From Rhizobium sp. Q54 (GTDB taxonomy: Bacteria; Pseudomonadota; Alphaproteobacteria; Rhizobiales; Xanthobacteraceae): a stretch of 46,229 bases of DNA. Made by a program: the position numbers and the translations under genes. The stretch spans positions 1-46,229 of the forward strand of contig CAMDSH010000027.1 in the NCBI GenBank assembly GCA_945907045.1, in the 5' to 3' direction. The notes beneath the pieces are model-generated. The model searched no databases. It was not told the DNA's origin and was given only the letters and a program-made list of their open reading frames with translations. Of the stretch, positions 27,047 through 35,799 are shown in pieces. Position 1 is the first letter of the stretch. The number at the start of each line of letters is the position of its first letter.

Positions 27047-27448
27047 ATGACCAAGCGGCAAAGACAAGAAGGCACATCGCGTATACCGAGGAACCTCGAA
27101 GTGCCCGAGGATTGCCGGGCGGTCAGCGAAGTGCTCGCGCGGGTCGGCGACAAATGGACCGTGCTGGTCGTCTCAACGCTGGGCGAGGGGCCGAAGCGCT
27201 TCAACGAATTGCGCCGCGCGCTGGGCAGCATCTCGCAGCGCATGCTCACCTTGACGCTGCGCGGGCTGGAACGCGACGGGCTGGTCACCCGCACGGTGTT
27301 CCCGGCCATTCCGCCGCGCGTCGAATATGAATTGACGAAACTCGGGCGATCGCTGCTCGAGCCGGTCAGCGCCATGAGTGCCTGGGCGCTGCGCAACCGT
27401 CCGGCGATTCAGGAATCCCGTCGGCGCTTCGACGCGATTACAAAATAA
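27047..27448 (+). CDS. HxlR-family transcriptional regulator
   Basis: Winged-helix regulator of 133 residues. The HxlR core is clear: [37 protein letters not shown], then the recognition part [31 protein letters not shown] and [15 protein letters not shown]. Cys18-like residue in PEDCRAV is at the position used for redox or electrophile sensing in some HxlR proteins (YodB, QorR), so a quinone or electrophile signal is plausible. It is divergent from the FMN reductase and pirin genes, its likely targets. The 3' end overlaps hslU by 11 bases. Confidence 0.92.
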   Translation: MTKRQRQEGTSRIPRNLEVPEDCRAVSEVLARVGDKWTVLVVSTLGEGPKRFNELRRALGSISQRMLTLTLRGLERDGLVTRTVFPAIPPRVEYELTKLGRSLLEPVSAMSAWALRNRPAIQESRRRFDAITK

Positions 27449-28745
27449 AGCGCGAGAGGTCGGCGTTCTTGGCGAGATCGCCGATGTGCTTGTGCACGTA
27501 AGCGGCGTCGATCTTCACTTTTTCGCCGGAGCGGTCGGGCGCTGCGAACGAGATTTCATCGAGCACGCGCTCCATGACCGTCTGCAAACGCCGGGCGCCG
27601 ATATTCTCGACGCTGCCGTTCACCGCCACCGCCACGTCGGCGATGGCGTCGACTGCATCCGGCGTGAACTCCAGCGTCACGCCTTCGGTCGCCAGCAGAG
27701 CAACCGTCTGTTTGATCAGCGATGCCTCTGGCTCGGTAAGGATGCGGCGGAAGTCGTCGCGCGTGAGCGCCTGCAACTCGACACGGATCGGCAGGCGGCC
27801 TTGCAGTTCGGGCAACAAATCCGAGGGCTTGGCGATGTGGAACGCGCCCGACGCAATGAATAAAATGTGGTCGGTCTTCACCGGGCCGTGTTTGGTGTTG
27901 ACGGTGGTGCCTTCGATCAAGGGCAGCAGATCGCGTTGCACGCCCTCGCGCGACACGTCGCCGGTCATGCGTCCCTCGCGCGCGCAAATCTTGTCGATCT
28001 CGTCGAGGAAAACGATGCCGTTTTGCTCCACGACCTTGATCGATTCCTGAATGAGCTGATCGTTGTCGAGCAGCTTGTCGGATTCCTCGTTGATCAGGAT
28101 GTCGTGCGACTCATGCACGGTGACGCGGCGCGTCTTGGTGCGCCCGCCGCCCAATTTGCCGAAGATGTCACCGAGGGAAACCGCGCCCATCTGCGCGCCC
28201 GGCATGCCGGGGATTTCGAACATCGGCATTCCGCCGCCGCCGGCCTGCACTTCGATTTCGATTTCCTTGTCGTTGAGCTCGCCTGCGCGCAACTTGCGGC
28301 GGAAGCTTTCCTTCGTCGCCGGGCTGGCGGCCGGTCCGGTGAGCGCATCGACCACGCGCTGCTCCGCCGCCTGTTCGGCGCGTGCCTGCACGTCTTTCCG
28401 CTTTTTCTCTCGCGTCAGTGCGATGGAGATATCGACCAGGTCGCGCACGATCTGTTCCACGTCGCGGCCGACATATCCGACTTCGGTGAATTTGGTGGCT
28501 TCGACTTTCAGGAACGGCGCGCCCGCGAGCCGCGCCAATCGGCGCGCGATCTCGGTCTTGCCGACGCCGGTCGGGCCGATCATCAGAATGTTTTTCGGCA
28601 GCACTTCCTCGCGCAGCCGGTCGTCGAGTTGCAGCCGCCGCCAGCGATTACGCAAGGCGATGGCGACCGCGCGCTTGGCATCGCCCTGTCCGACGATGAA
28701 GCGATCGAGTTCGGAAACGATTTCGCGCGGAGAGAAGTCGGTCAC
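27438..28745 (-). CDS. hslU: HslU ATPase subunit of HslVU protease
   Basis: AAA+ unfoldase that feeds substrates to HslV. Start [25 protein letters not shown] and Walker [18 protein letters not shown] are typical, as are [21 protein letters not shown], the pore motif GYVG, Walker [12 protein letters not shown] and the arginine-finger region. The inserted I-domain (Glu/Lys-rich, with Gly-rich GGGGMPMF) is present. The C-terminus SRFIL is the conserved tail that docks into HslV. Start is GTG, overlapping the hslV stop by 4 bases. Length 435 is normal. Confidence 0.97.
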   Translation of the reverse strand: MTDFSPREIVSELDRFIVGQGDAKRAVAIALRNRWRRLQLDDRLREEVLPKNILMIGPTGVGKTEIARRLARLAGAPFLKVEATKFTEVGYVGRDVEQIVRDLVDISIALTREKKRKDVQARAEQAAEQRVVDALTGPAASPATKESFRRKLRAGELNDKEIEIEVQAGGGGMPMFEIPGMPGAQMGAVSLGDIFGKLGGGRTKTRRVTVHESHDILINEESDKLLDNDQLIQESIKVVEQNGIVFLDEIDKICAREGRMTGDVSREGVQRDLLPLIEGTTVNTKHGPVKTDHILFIASGAFHIAKPSDLLPELQGRLPIRVELQALTRDDFRRILTEPEASLIKQTVALLATEGVTLEFTPDAVDAIADVAVAVNGSVENIGARRLQTVMERVLDEISFAAPDRSGEKVKIDAAYVHKHIGDLAKNADLSRFIL

Positions 28746-29317
28746 GTTTTCAAGGTCTCAATTGTTACGTTACGGTTGGTGTAGACGCAGATGTCGGCGG
28801 CGATATCGAGCGACTTGCGCACGATCCCTTCCGCGTCGAGCGGCCCGTCGAGCAGCGCGCGCGCGGCGGCGAGCGCGTAATTGCCGCCAGAGCCGATGCC
28901 GGCAACGCCGGCTTCGGGTTCGAGCACATCGCCGGTGCCGGTGAGCACCAGCGACACCTTTTCGTCGGCGACGAGCATCATGGCTTCGAGGCGGCGCAGG
29001 TAGCGGTCCGTGCGCCAGTCCTTGGCGAGTTCGACCGCGGCGCGCAGCAGCTGGCCGGGATATTGCTCGAGCTTGGATTCCAGCCGCTCGAACAGCGTGA
29101 AGGCGTCGGCGGTGGCGCCGGCAAAGCCGCCGATCACGTCGCCCGATCCTCCCGAAGCTTTGCCGAGGCGGCGGACTTTCTTGGCATTGGCCTTGATGAT
29201 GGTCTGGCCGATCGACACCTGGCCGTCGCCGCCAATGGCGACGATGCCGCCCTTACGGACGGTGAGAATAGTCGTGCCGTGCCAGGATGATGATGATGAT
29301 GCTTCGTTTGTCGGCAT
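28742..29317 (-). CDS. hslV: HslV peptidase subunit of HslVU protease
   Basis: Threonine peptidase forming a double hexamer. A short propeptide ends at His-Gly and the catalytic Thr follows ([13 protein letters not shown]); the [34 protein letters not shown] and [21 protein letters not shown] motifs are present. Two ATGs are close together; the second (29317) has a GGGGG site at 9 bases, the first (29323) at only 3. Two odd points: the propeptide has five serines from a TCA repeat, and the [19 protein letters not shown] segment has about five extra residues compared with common HslV. Confidence 0.95.
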   Translation of the reverse strand: MPTNEASSSSSWHGTTILTVRKGGIVAIGGDGQVSIGQTIIKANAKKVRRLGKASGGSGDVIGGFAGATADAFTLFERLESKLEQYPGQLLRAAVELAKDWRTDRYLRRLEAMMLVADEKVSLVLTGTGDVLEPEAGVAGIGSGGNYALAAARALLDGPLDAEGIVRKSLDIAADICVYTNRNVTIETLKT

Positions 29318-29425
29318 ACGCATTACCCCCGCGTTGCCGGTGATCTAAGTATGGGCGCGCGTAATTGCAAAGCCCTCGCGGTTTCAGGCAGGTGCTATAG
29401 AATTACCGGCTGATATTTCAGGGTC

Positions 29426-29875
29426 ATGAGAATGCGTGCAGCGTATTTGTGTGTGCTGATGGTGTGTGTGGCCGTTGCTCCGGCGTCTGCCCAATCAGGC
29501 GCTGTCGGCGGCTCGATCGGGAAACAGGGCAAGTCGGCAAGCGGCAGTATGGACCCTGCTCCCGCCCCCGCCCCCGCTCCGGCGAGGCCGCGCATTGCGC
29601 CGGTGCCGCGCGAGAGCACAAGTGCATGCGGCCGCAGTCCGGTCGGCTCCTGGTCCTCGTCGGCGGGCGTCGGCACGTTCGTCATGACATTAAATGCCAA
29701 CGGAACGGCATCGACGGACAATGGTTTTACCGGCCGCTGGAAATGCTCTGGCGGTTCTTATCTGGTGACCTGGCATACGGGCTCGACCTCAACGGTCAGC
29801 GTTGGCGGGGACGGCAGAACGATCAGTGGCACATCCGGTGCGTTCGGCGTCGGCTATAGCGGAACGCGCCAGTAG
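29426..29875 (+). CDS. Small secreted hypothetical protein
   Basis: I do not recognise the family. The 149-residue product has a signal peptide (MRAAYLCVLMVCVAVAPASA) and a Gly/Ser-rich start. A Pro-Ala repeat follows (PAPAPAPAPARP, from repeated CCCGCC hexamers), then a beta-rich domain with two Cys and Gly/Thr/Ser-rich strands (GSWSSSAGVGTFVMTLNANG, WKCSGGSYLVTWHTGS). The pattern, in which a WxxSxG strand is followed by a TGRWK strand, resembles small lipocalin-like or DUF-type extracellular domains, but I cannot name one. It sits alone before hisB with 56 bases between. The start could also be the ATG two codons later. Confidence 0.7.
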   Translation: MRMRAAYLCVLMVCVAVAPASAQSGAVGGSIGKQGKSASGSMDPAPAPAPAPARPRIAPVPRESTSACGRSPVGSWSSSAGVGTFVMTLNANGTASTDNGFTGRWKCSGGSYLVTWHTGSTSTVSVGGDGRTISGTSGAFGVGYSGTRQ

Positions 29876-29931
29876 CGAATCCGGCAAACCCCTGATAAAA
29901 GGCGCGCGATCAGCCCGGAAGGCTCGTTTTC

Positions 29932-30525
29932 ATGCGCAAGGCCACCGTGAAGCGCAAGACCAAGGAAACCGACGTGGAGGTCTCAATCGACCTCGACGGC
30001 GAGGGCCGCTCGTCGATTGAAACCGGTATCGGCTTCCTCGACCACATGCTCGATCTGCTCGCGCGCCATTCGCGCATCGACATCACGGTGAAGGCGAAGG
30101 GCGATCTGCATATCGACGACCACCACACTGCGGAGGACACCGGCATCGCGCTGGGCCAGGCGGTGAAGCAGGCGCTTGGCGACATGAAGGGCATCACGCG
30201 TTACGCCGATGTGCACGTGCCGATGGACGAGGCCCTCACGCGCGTTGCCATCGATATTTCCGGCCGTCCGTTTCTGGTGTTCAGGGCGGAGTTCGTGCGC
30301 GACAAAGTCGGCTCGTTCGACACTGAATTGGTGCAGGAATGGTTTCAGGCGTTCGCGATGAACTCCGGGATCACTTTACACGCCGAGACACTATATGGGT
30401 CGAACGACCACCACATCGCCGAGTCCTGCTTCAAGGGCCTGGCGCGTGCGCTGCGCGCGGCGGTCGCGATCGATCCACGCGCCAAGGGCGAAGTGCCGTC
30501 CACGAAGGGCACGCTCGGCGGATAG
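29932..30525 (+). CDS. hisB: Imidazoleglycerol-phosphate dehydratase
   Basis: Sixth step of histidine synthesis; dehydrates imidazoleglycerol phosphate to imidazoleacetol phosphate. Monofunctional (197 residues, without the phosphatase half seen in E. coli). The manganese-binding His motifs are [30 protein letters not shown] and [20 protein letters not shown], with the R(I/V)AIDISGRPF segment. A GGAAGG ribosome site precedes the ATG. It is the first gene of the his block but is separated from DUF2628 and hisH by a repeat element. Confidence 0.97.
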   Translation: MRKATVKRKTKETDVEVSIDLDGEGRSSIETGIGFLDHMLDLLARHSRIDITVKAKGDLHIDDHHTAEDTGIALGQAVKQALGDMKGITRYADVHVPMDEALTRVAIDISGRPFLVFRAEFVRDKVGSFDTELVQEWFQAFAMNSGITLHAETLYGSNDHHIAESCFKGLARALRAAVAIDPRAKGEVPSTKGTLGG

Positions 30526-30537
30526 TTCTCTTGATAC

Positions 30538-30648
30538 CTCCCCCAAAAAGGGGGAGATCGCGCGCTCTAGCGCGCGGGTGGGGGTCGCGAGCAGTATGAC
30601 CCCACCCCGAACCGCAAAGCGGTTCGACCCTCCCCTGAAAGGGGAGGG
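30538..30648. repeat. Composite palindromic element between hisB and DUF2628
   Basis: Four adjacent hairpins: CTCCCCC-loop-GGGGGAG (30538-30556), CGCGCGCT-CT-AGCGCGCG (30559-30576), CGAACCGC-AAA-GCGGTTCG (30608-30626) and CCCTCCCCT-GAA-AGGGGAGGG (30628-30648). A GTGGGGGTC/GACCCCAC pair links the second and third. The layout looks like intergenic mosaic (REP/BIME-like) elements of Hyphomicrobiales. It could also terminate or stabilise the hisB transcript. I saw only this copy. Confidence 0.75.
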
Positions 30649-30667
30649 ATGAAGTAAAGGTACATTG

Positions 30668-31171
30668 ATGTCCGTCTACACCGTTCACCAACCGCCGTTA
30701 CGTAAAGGCGAGACCGCGCCCGACCCGGAGCGCTTCGTTTTCGTGCGCGACGGATTCTATTTTTGGGCTTTCGTGCTTACCCCGATCTGGATTTTGCGCT
30801 ATCGGCTCTGGCTGGTGCTGCTGCTTTACGTTTTGCTGAGCGTGACGATCGGCTACGGGCTCTCGCGGCTGGGCGCGCCCGGCGTCGTGAAATTTCTGGT
30901 CACTGCGTTGCTCGGACTGCTGATAGGCTTTGAGGCGGCGACGCTGAGGCGCTGGACGTATCAACGCCGCAAGTGGAAGACGCTCGGCATCGTCGTTGGC
31001 GACGACCATGAATCCGCCGAACGGAGATTCTTTTCGGCATGGGTGGAGGCGCAGGAAGCTGAGCGTCCCGCGCCGGTCCCCGAACGCTTGCCTACCGTGC
31101 CGGTGCGGCGCGGACCGCCGACCGGCTCCGACGTCATCGGGCTTTTCCCGGAGCCGGGAGCGCCGCGATGA
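30668..31171 (+). CDS. DUF2628 membrane protein
   Basis: A 167-residue inner-membrane protein of unknown function (DUF2628 family). It starts [10 protein letters not shown], then [34 protein letters not shown], with hydrophobic segments at about residues 30-60 and 70-95. A cytoplasmic tail with [22 protein letters not shown] and a Pro-rich end ([21 protein letters not shown]) follows. The ATG of hisH overlaps its stop (ATGA), so it is translationally coupled to the his genes. This position between hisB and hisH is conserved in related bacteria, but no role in histidine synthesis is known. Confidence 0.88.
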   Translation: MSVYTVHQPPLRKGETAPDPERFVFVRDGFYFWAFVLTPIWILRYRLWLVLLLYVLLSVTIGYGLSRLGAPGVVKFLVTALLGLLIGFEAATLRRWTYQRRKWKTLGIVVGDDHESAERRFFSAWVEAQEAERPAPVPERLPTVPVRRGPPTGSDVIGLFPEPGAPR

Positions 31172-31818
31172 GCGTCGTTATCGTGGACTATGGTTCAGGC
31201 AATCTGCACTCGGCGGCAAAAGCGTTCGAACGCGCCGCGCGCGAGGGCGAGCACGATCAGCCGATTATCGTGACGAGCGATCCTGAGCAAGTTTCGCGCG
31301 CCGACCGCGTTGTTCTGCCGGGCGTCGGCGCATTTGCCGATTGCCGGCGCGGGCTCGATGCCATCCCCGGCATGATCGATGCGCTGGAGCAGACCGTGCG
31401 CGGCAAAGGCCGTCCGTTTTTCGGCATTTGCGTCGGTATGCAATTGATGGCCGAACGCGGGCGCGAATATCAGGTCACTCCCGGACTGGGTTGGATTTCC
31501 GGCGAGGTTGACAAGATCGCGCCGTCCGATCCGGATTTGAAAATTCCGCACATGGGCTGGAATACGCTCGACGTGGCGAAGCCGCACCCGCTGCTGGAAG
31601 GAATACAAGTTGGCCCGAAGGGCCTGCACGCTTATTTCGTGCACTCCTATGCGCTCAATCCTTCGCACCGCGGCGATCTCGTCGCACAGGCGGATTACGG
31701 CGGGCCGGTGACGGCCATCATCGGGCGCGACAACATGGTCGGCACGCAATTCCACCCGGAGAAAAGCCAGAAGCTCGGGCTCGCGCTGATCGCAAACTTT
31801 TTGAAATGGATGCCGTGA
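31168..31818 (+). CDS. hisH: Imidazole glycerol phosphate synthase glutaminase subunit
   Basis: Class I amidotransferase that produces ammonia for HisF. The oxyanion and nucleophile region is [16 protein letters not shown] with Cys88; His196 and Glu198 in TQFHPEKSQ complete the triad. The start [14 protein letters not shown] and [11 protein letters not shown] are typical. Length 216 is normal. It overlaps DUF2628 at the start and hisA by 13 bases at the end. Confidence 0.97.
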   Translation: MSVVIVDYGSGNLHSAAKAFERAAREGEHDQPIIVTSDPEQVSRADRVVLPGVGAFADCRRGLDAIPGMIDALEQTVRGKGRPFFGICVGMQLMAERGREYQVTPGLGWISGEVDKIAPSDPDLKIPHMGWNTLDVAKPHPLLEGIQVGPKGLHAYFVHSYALNPSHRGDLVAQADYGGPVTAIIGRDNMVGTQFHPEKSQKLGLALIANFLKWMP

Positions 31819-32552
31819 TTTTATTTCCCGCCATCGATCTGAAAGAGGGCCTCGCCGTCCGGCTCGAACAGGGCGACATGGCGCGCGCGACCGTCTTCCA
31901 TCGCGATCCGGCGCAACAGGCGCAGGCGTTCGAGATCCAGGGCTTCAAGCATTTGCACGTGGTCGATCTCGACGGCGCCTTTGCCGGCAAGCCGATGAAC
32001 GGTGCCGCGGTCGAGCGGATTCTCAAAACTGTGAGCATGTGCGTGCAGCTCGGCGGCGGAATTCGCGACATGGCGACGGTTGAGGCGTGGCTGGAGAAAG
32101 GCGTCAACCGCGTCATCATCGGCACCGCGGCGGTACGTAACCCCGCGCTGGTGAAAGAGGCCGCGAAGAAATTTCCCGGCGGGATCGCCGTCGGGCTCGA
32201 TGCGCGCGACGGCAAGGTGGCGGTTGAAGGCTGGGCGGAAACGTCGGAACTCTCCGCGCTCGATATTGCGCGGCGTTTCGAGGACGCCGGCGTCGCCGCC
32301 ATCATCTATACCGATGTGACGCGTGACGGCATGCTCACGGGATTGAATCTCGATGCGACGATTGCATTGGCCGAAGCGGTGTCTATCCCCGTCATCGCAT
32401 CGGGCGGATTTGCTTCGCTTGACGATGTGAAGGCGCTGCTGGCGCCGCGAGCGAAAAAGCTTGCCGGCGCCATTGCGGGCCGCGCGCTCTATGACGGCCG
32501 GCTGGACGCGGCGGAAGCGCTCAAGCTTATCCGCGCGGCGCGGACGAATTAG
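31806..32552 (+). CDS. hisA: ProFAR isomerase HisA
   Basis: TIM-barrel isomerase opening the ribose of ProFAR in histidine synthesis. Catalytic Asp residues are D11 in FPAIDLKEG and D132 in VGLDARDG; the second phosphate-binding half is [13 protein letters not shown] and [10 protein letters not shown]. The first phosphate site is QLGGGIRD. The ATG is inside the hisH end (13-base overlap), with a GTG at 31815 as an alternative start. hisF follows after three bases. Confidence 0.96.
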   Translation: MDAVILFPAIDLKEGLAVRLEQGDMARATVFHRDPAQQAQAFEIQGFKHLHVVDLDGAFAGKPMNGAAVERILKTVSMCVQLGGGIRDMATVEAWLEKGVNRVIIGTAAVRNPALVKEAAKKFPGGIAVGLDARDGKVAVEGWAETSELSALDIARRFEDAGVAAIIYTDVTRDGMLTGLNLDATIALAEAVSIPVIASGGFASLDDVKALLAPRAKKLAGAIAGRALYDGRLDAAEALKLIRAARTN

Positions 32553-32555
32553 CGC

Positions 32556-33332
32556 ATGTTCAAGGTCCGCGTCATTCCTTGCCTCGACGTGAAAGATGGC
32601 CGCGTGGTGAAGGGCGTCAACTTCGTCAATCTGCGCGACGCCGGCGATCCGGTGGAGGCTGCCATCGCTTACGACGCCGCCGGCGCGGATGAGCTGACAT
32701 TCCTCGACATCACCGCGAGTCACGAAAATCGCGACACGATTTTCGATGTTGTGACGCGCACGGCAGAAGCCTGCTTTATGCCGCTGACGGTAGGTGGGGG
32801 CGTGCGCGGCGTTGACGATATTCGCAAGCTGCTCGCCTGCGGCGCCGACAAGGTCTCGATCAACACCGCGGCTGTGAACCGGCGTGCTTTTGTGAAAGAG
32901 GCTGCGGAAAAATTCGGCGATCAATGCATCGTTGTGGCGATCGACGCCAAGAAAGTTTCCAAGCCGGGTGAAAAAGACCGCTGGGAAATCTTCACCCATG
33001 GCGGCCGCAACCCGACCGGCCTCGATGCCGTCGAATACGCGCGCGAAGTCGTCACTTTGGGGGCAGGCGAAATTTTGCTCACCTCGATGGACCGCGACGG
33101 CACCAAATCCGGCTACGACATCGCGCTTACCTGCGCGGTGGCGGATGCGGTGCCGGTGCCTGTCATCGCGTCGGGCGGCGTCGGTACGCTCGATCACATG
33201 GTGCAGGGGATTCGCGATGGCCACGCCACAGCGGTGCTGGCGGCCTCGATCTTTCACTTCGGCGAACACACCGTGCGCGAAGCCAAGCAGTACATGGCGA
33301 AATCCGGCCTTCCCATGCGGCTCGATCCGTGA
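32556..33332 (+). CDS. hisF: Imidazole glycerol phosphate synthase cyclase subunit
   Basis: TIM-barrel synthase that uses HisH ammonia to make imidazole glycerol phosphate and AICAR. The catalytic Asp pair is intact: D11 in [13 protein letters not shown] and D130 in [10 protein letters not shown]. The phosphate sites are [16 protein letters not shown] and [13 protein letters not shown], and the conserved [12 protein letters not shown] is present. Length 258 is normal. Start is three bases after the hisA stop. Confidence 0.97.
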   Translation: MFKVRVIPCLDVKDGRVVKGVNFVNLRDAGDPVEAAIAYDAAGADELTFLDITASHENRDTIFDVVTRTAEACFMPLTVGGGVRGVDDIRKLLACGADKVSINTAAVNRRAFVKEAAEKFGDQCIVVAIDAKKVSKPGEKDRWEIFTHGGRNPTGLDAVEYAREVVTLGAGEILLTSMDRDGTKSGYDIALTCAVADAVPVPVIASGGVGTLDHMVQGIRDGHATAVLAASIFHFGEHTVREAKQYMAKSGLPMRLDP

Positions 33333-33372
33333 GCCTAAGGGTGCTAAGAGCGCGCCAGAATCGCAGGCCCAA

Positions 33373-33693
33373 ATGAGCAAATTCACGTTGCACGATCTCG
33401 AAAAACGCGTGCAGGAGCGCGCCAAGGCGAGCGCCGATGAATCCTATACGCGCGCGCTGCTGGACAAGGGCGTGGAGCACTGCGCCAAGAAGCTCGGCGA
33501 GGAGGCGGTCGAGACCGTCATGGCAGCCGTGCAGGAAGATCGCGGCCGCCTGATCGCGGAATCCGCCGATCTGCTCTACCATCTGCTGGTGGTGCTTGAG
33601 GCGCGCGGCATCACGCTGGCCGAAGTCGAAGCGTTGCTGGCCGAGCGCAGCAAGCAGTCCGGGCTGACCGAAAAAGCTTCGCGTCCGCGCTGA
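33373..33693 (+). CDS. hisE: Phosphoribosyl-ATP pyrophosphatase
   Basis: Second step of histidine synthesis, hydrolysing PR-ATP to PR-AMP. The frame is open far upstream across hisF, but ATG 33373 starts the real protein of 106 residues ([20 protein letters not shown]). The metal-binding all-alpha NTP-PPase core is [21 protein letters not shown] and [18 protein letters not shown]. It is separate from HisI, as in most alphaproteobacteria; hisI is not in the window. coaA follows 23 bases later. Confidence 0.95.
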   Translation: MSKFTLHDLEKRVQERAKASADESYTRALLDKGVEHCAKKLGEEAVETVMAAVQEDRGRLIAESADLLYHLLVVLEARGITLAEVEALLAERSKQSGLTEKASRPR

Positions 33694-33716
33694 CGCAGCC
33701 GCGCAAAGGGCATGTG

Positions 33717-34670
33717 ATGGAGCAGCGCACCGAAGAAGTCCTCTCGCCCTATCGCGCATTTTCCCGCGCGCAGTGGGCGGCGTTGCGCGAAGACACGCCG
33801 ATGACTCTCGCGTCGGCGGAAGTCGCGCGCCTGCGTTCGGTGCACGACCGGCTCGACATGAAAGAGGTCGAGGAAATTTATCTGCCATTATCGCGCCTGC
33901 TCTCGCTTTACGTCGCGGCGACGCAGCGGCTGTTCCGTGCGCAGGAGCGCTTCCTCGGCACCGGCGAAGCGAAGATGCCGTTCATCATCGGCGTTGCGGG
34001 TTCAGTGGCGGTCGGCAAGTCGACGACTTCGCGCGTGCTGCAGGCGCTGCTGGCTCGCTGGACCAATGTGCCGAAGGTCGATCTCATCACCACCGACGGC
34101 TTTCTCTATCCCAACGCCATTCTCGAGCGCGAAGGGCTGATGGAAAAAAAAGGGTTCCCCGAAAGCTACGATCTGCCGGCGCTGTTGCGTTTCCTCTCCG
34201 ACGTGAAAGCGGGGCGCCGCCCCGCACGAGCGCCGATCTATTCGCATCTCGTTTATGACGTGATGCCGAACGAATGGGTGGAGATCGATCGCCCGGACAT
34301 TCTCATCGTCGAAGGGTTGAATGTTTTGCAGACCGGTCGCCTGCCGAAGGATGGCAAGGCGATTCCCTTCGTGTCGGATTTTTTCGACTTTTCGGTTTAC
34401 ATCGACGCCGCCGAAGCGGTGCTGATGTCGTGGTACGTCGATCGCTTTCTGACCCTGCGCGGCACGGCGTTCGCCGATCCGAAATCCTATTTCCACCGCT
34501 ACTCGAATTTGTCCGACAAGGAAGCGGCGGAAACCGCGACCTCGATCTGGACTCGGATCAACCTCGTCAATCTGCACGACAATATTCTGCCGACGCGTCA
34601 GCGCGCCGACTTGATCCTGCAGAAAGGCGAAAATCACATGGTCGAGGAAGTGGCGCTGCGCCGGCTGTAG
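33717..34670 (+). CDS. coaA: Type I pantothenate kinase
   Basis: First step of CoA synthesis, phosphorylating pantothenate; usually inhibited by CoA. The 317-residue protein has the P-loop [39 protein letters not shown] with [18 protein letters not shown], and [12 protein letters not shown]. The conserved [14 protein letters not shown] segment (here [13 protein letters not shown]) and Tyr/Phe residues near [10 protein letters not shown] are present. ATG 33717 is preferred over GTG 33714. The his-coaA arrangement is common in the order. It converges on olsB with three bases between. Confidence 0.96.
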   Translation: MEQRTEEVLSPYRAFSRAQWAALREDTPMTLASAEVARLRSVHDRLDMKEVEEIYLPLSRLLSLYVAATQRLFRAQERFLGTGEAKMPFIIGVAGSVAVGKSTTSRVLQALLARWTNVPKVDLITTDGFLYPNAILEREGLMEKKGFPESYDLPALLRFLSDVKAGRRPARAPIYSHLVYDVMPNEWVEIDRPDILIVEGLNVLQTGRLPKDGKAIPFVSDFFDFSVYIDAAEAVLMSWYVDRFLTLRGTAFADPKSYFHRYSNLSDKEAAETATSIWTRINLVNLHDNILPTRQRADLILQKGENHMVEEVALRRL

Positions 34671-34673
34671 ATT

Positions 34674-35609
34674 TTATGCCGCGTTTTGCGCCGGGTCGGG
34701 AACGCTGAAGCGCTCGATATAACGCTCCTTGATGGCGCTTACTGGCAGCACGATCAGCACGTCGGTGGTGCCGAACTCGCGGTCGATCACAGCGCCCTCG
34801 CCGATATAGGCGCCGAGCCGCAGATAGCCCTTCACCAGCGGCGGCAGGATGCGCAGCGCCGCCTTCGGATCGATTGCTTCCTTCGAGAGCCGGTTCATTT
34901 CGACATAGCGTTCGGGCAGCGCTTGGGCGCGCCAGGCGTCCGGCGCGTGAGCGTAGTGATGCAAAAAGGACAGCGGCAGCGCGAGCGTTTCCGGGTCGGT
35001 GCCGTCGAGAGAAGCGCAGCCGATCATGACGTCGAGCCGGTTTAGGCTCACATAGCGCCAGATTCCCTGCCACAACAGTTCGACCGTGCGCTTGTTGCGA
35101 TACGGTGCGAGCACGCATGAGCGGCCGAGTTCGAGAAATTGCAGGCCGGGGTGGCGCGCGATCAGGCTGCCGATATCGAATTCGCTGGCGCTGTAGAAGC
35201 CGCCATACTCCTCGGCGAGATGCTGCCGCAGCAGTCGATAGGTGCCGACCACAACAGGCTTTCCGTCGCTGCCTTCATGATCGAGCACCAGCAAGTGATC
35301 GCAGATCGCGTCGAAGCCATCGACATCGCGCCGTGCGAACAGCCGGCCCGGATCGGCGATGGCGGAGCCTTCCTGATAGAAAACGCGATAACGTAATTTC
35401 TGCGCCTGACGAACTTCGGCGGCGGTCTGCGCGAGCCGGACTTCCAGCGAGCCGATCCGGCCAAGCGATTCCATCGGATGATGTGTGCGCGTGGCCCAGG
35501 TTTGCAGCCCGCCATAGGCCTGCAACGCAGGAAGCAGGCCGGGGACGCCGGGACGCGGCGAGCGAGTGAACAGCCTGCGCGGTGAAATCGCGAGGTCGCT
35601 GCTTGGCAT
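34674..35609 (-). CDS. olsB: L-ornithine N-alpha-acyltransferase, ornithine-lipid synthesis
   Basis: GNAT-like enzyme that transfers a 3-hydroxyacyl group from acyl carrier protein to ornithine to make lyso-ornithine lipid. The family motifs are present: VRQAQKLRYRVFYQEGSA, GFDAICDHLLVLDH, VGTYRLLRQHLAEE, FLELGRSCVLAPYRNKRTVELLW and KGYLRLGAYIGEGAVID. The frame is open to 35633 with a TTG; ATG 35609 has an AGAGGA site 10 bases upstream and is preferred (311 residues). The partner olsA is not here. A hairpin touches the ribosome site. Confidence 0.88.
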   Translation of the reverse strand: MPSSDLAISPRRLFTRSPRPGVPGLLPALQAYGGLQTWATRTHHPMESLGRIGSLEVRLAQTAAEVRQAQKLRYRVFYQEGSAIADPGRLFARRDVDGFDAICDHLLVLDHEGSDGKPVVVGTYRLLRQHLAEEYGGFYSASEFDIGSLIARHPGLQFLELGRSCVLAPYRNKRTVELLWQGIWRYVSLNRLDVMIGCASLDGTDPETLALPLSFLHHYAHAPDAWRAQALPERYVEMNRLSKEAIDPKAALRILPPLVKGYLRLGAYIGEGAVIDREFGTTDVLIVLPVSAIKERYIERFSVPDPAQNAA

Positions 35610-35619
35610 GAAGTTTCTG

Positions 35620-35648
35620 TCCTCTACCGGCAAGTCCGCTTTGCCGGT
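35620..35648 (-). promoter_or_regulatory. Leader hairpin abutting the olsB ribosome site
   Basis: On the minus strand, ACCGGCAA-loop-TTGCCGGT (8-bp perfect stem, 7-base loop, 35626-35648) is followed at once by AGAGGA (35620-35625), 10 bases before the olsB start. No U tract follows, so it is not a terminator. It could control translation initiation (inference). Confidence 0.5.
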
Positions 35649-35799
35649 TCAACAAAAAAGTCCGGCGAATCGACATGCGACAACCACCGGGCCCCCTACA
35701 ACATGGGCTTTATACCAATTTATGACAATGTTTGGAATGCGGCCTTGTCGCCTTTGCAGACTTGGGCAGCAAATTTACATGGCGGATATGGTCAAAAAC

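Noticed and set aside
29340..29400. Heat-shock sigma-32 promoter for hslVU
   Set aside because: A CCTGAAA and a CCCATAC are seen but 26 bases apart, too far for a sigma-32 promoter.
32932..33372. 253-residue ORF containing hisE
   Set aside because: Its first part is an out-of-frame read of hisF; only the last 106 residues are HisE.
31821..33425. 534-residue minus-strand ORF opposite hisA and hisF
   Set aside because: Antisense shadow of well-supported his genes; its length reflects high G+C, which suppresses stops.
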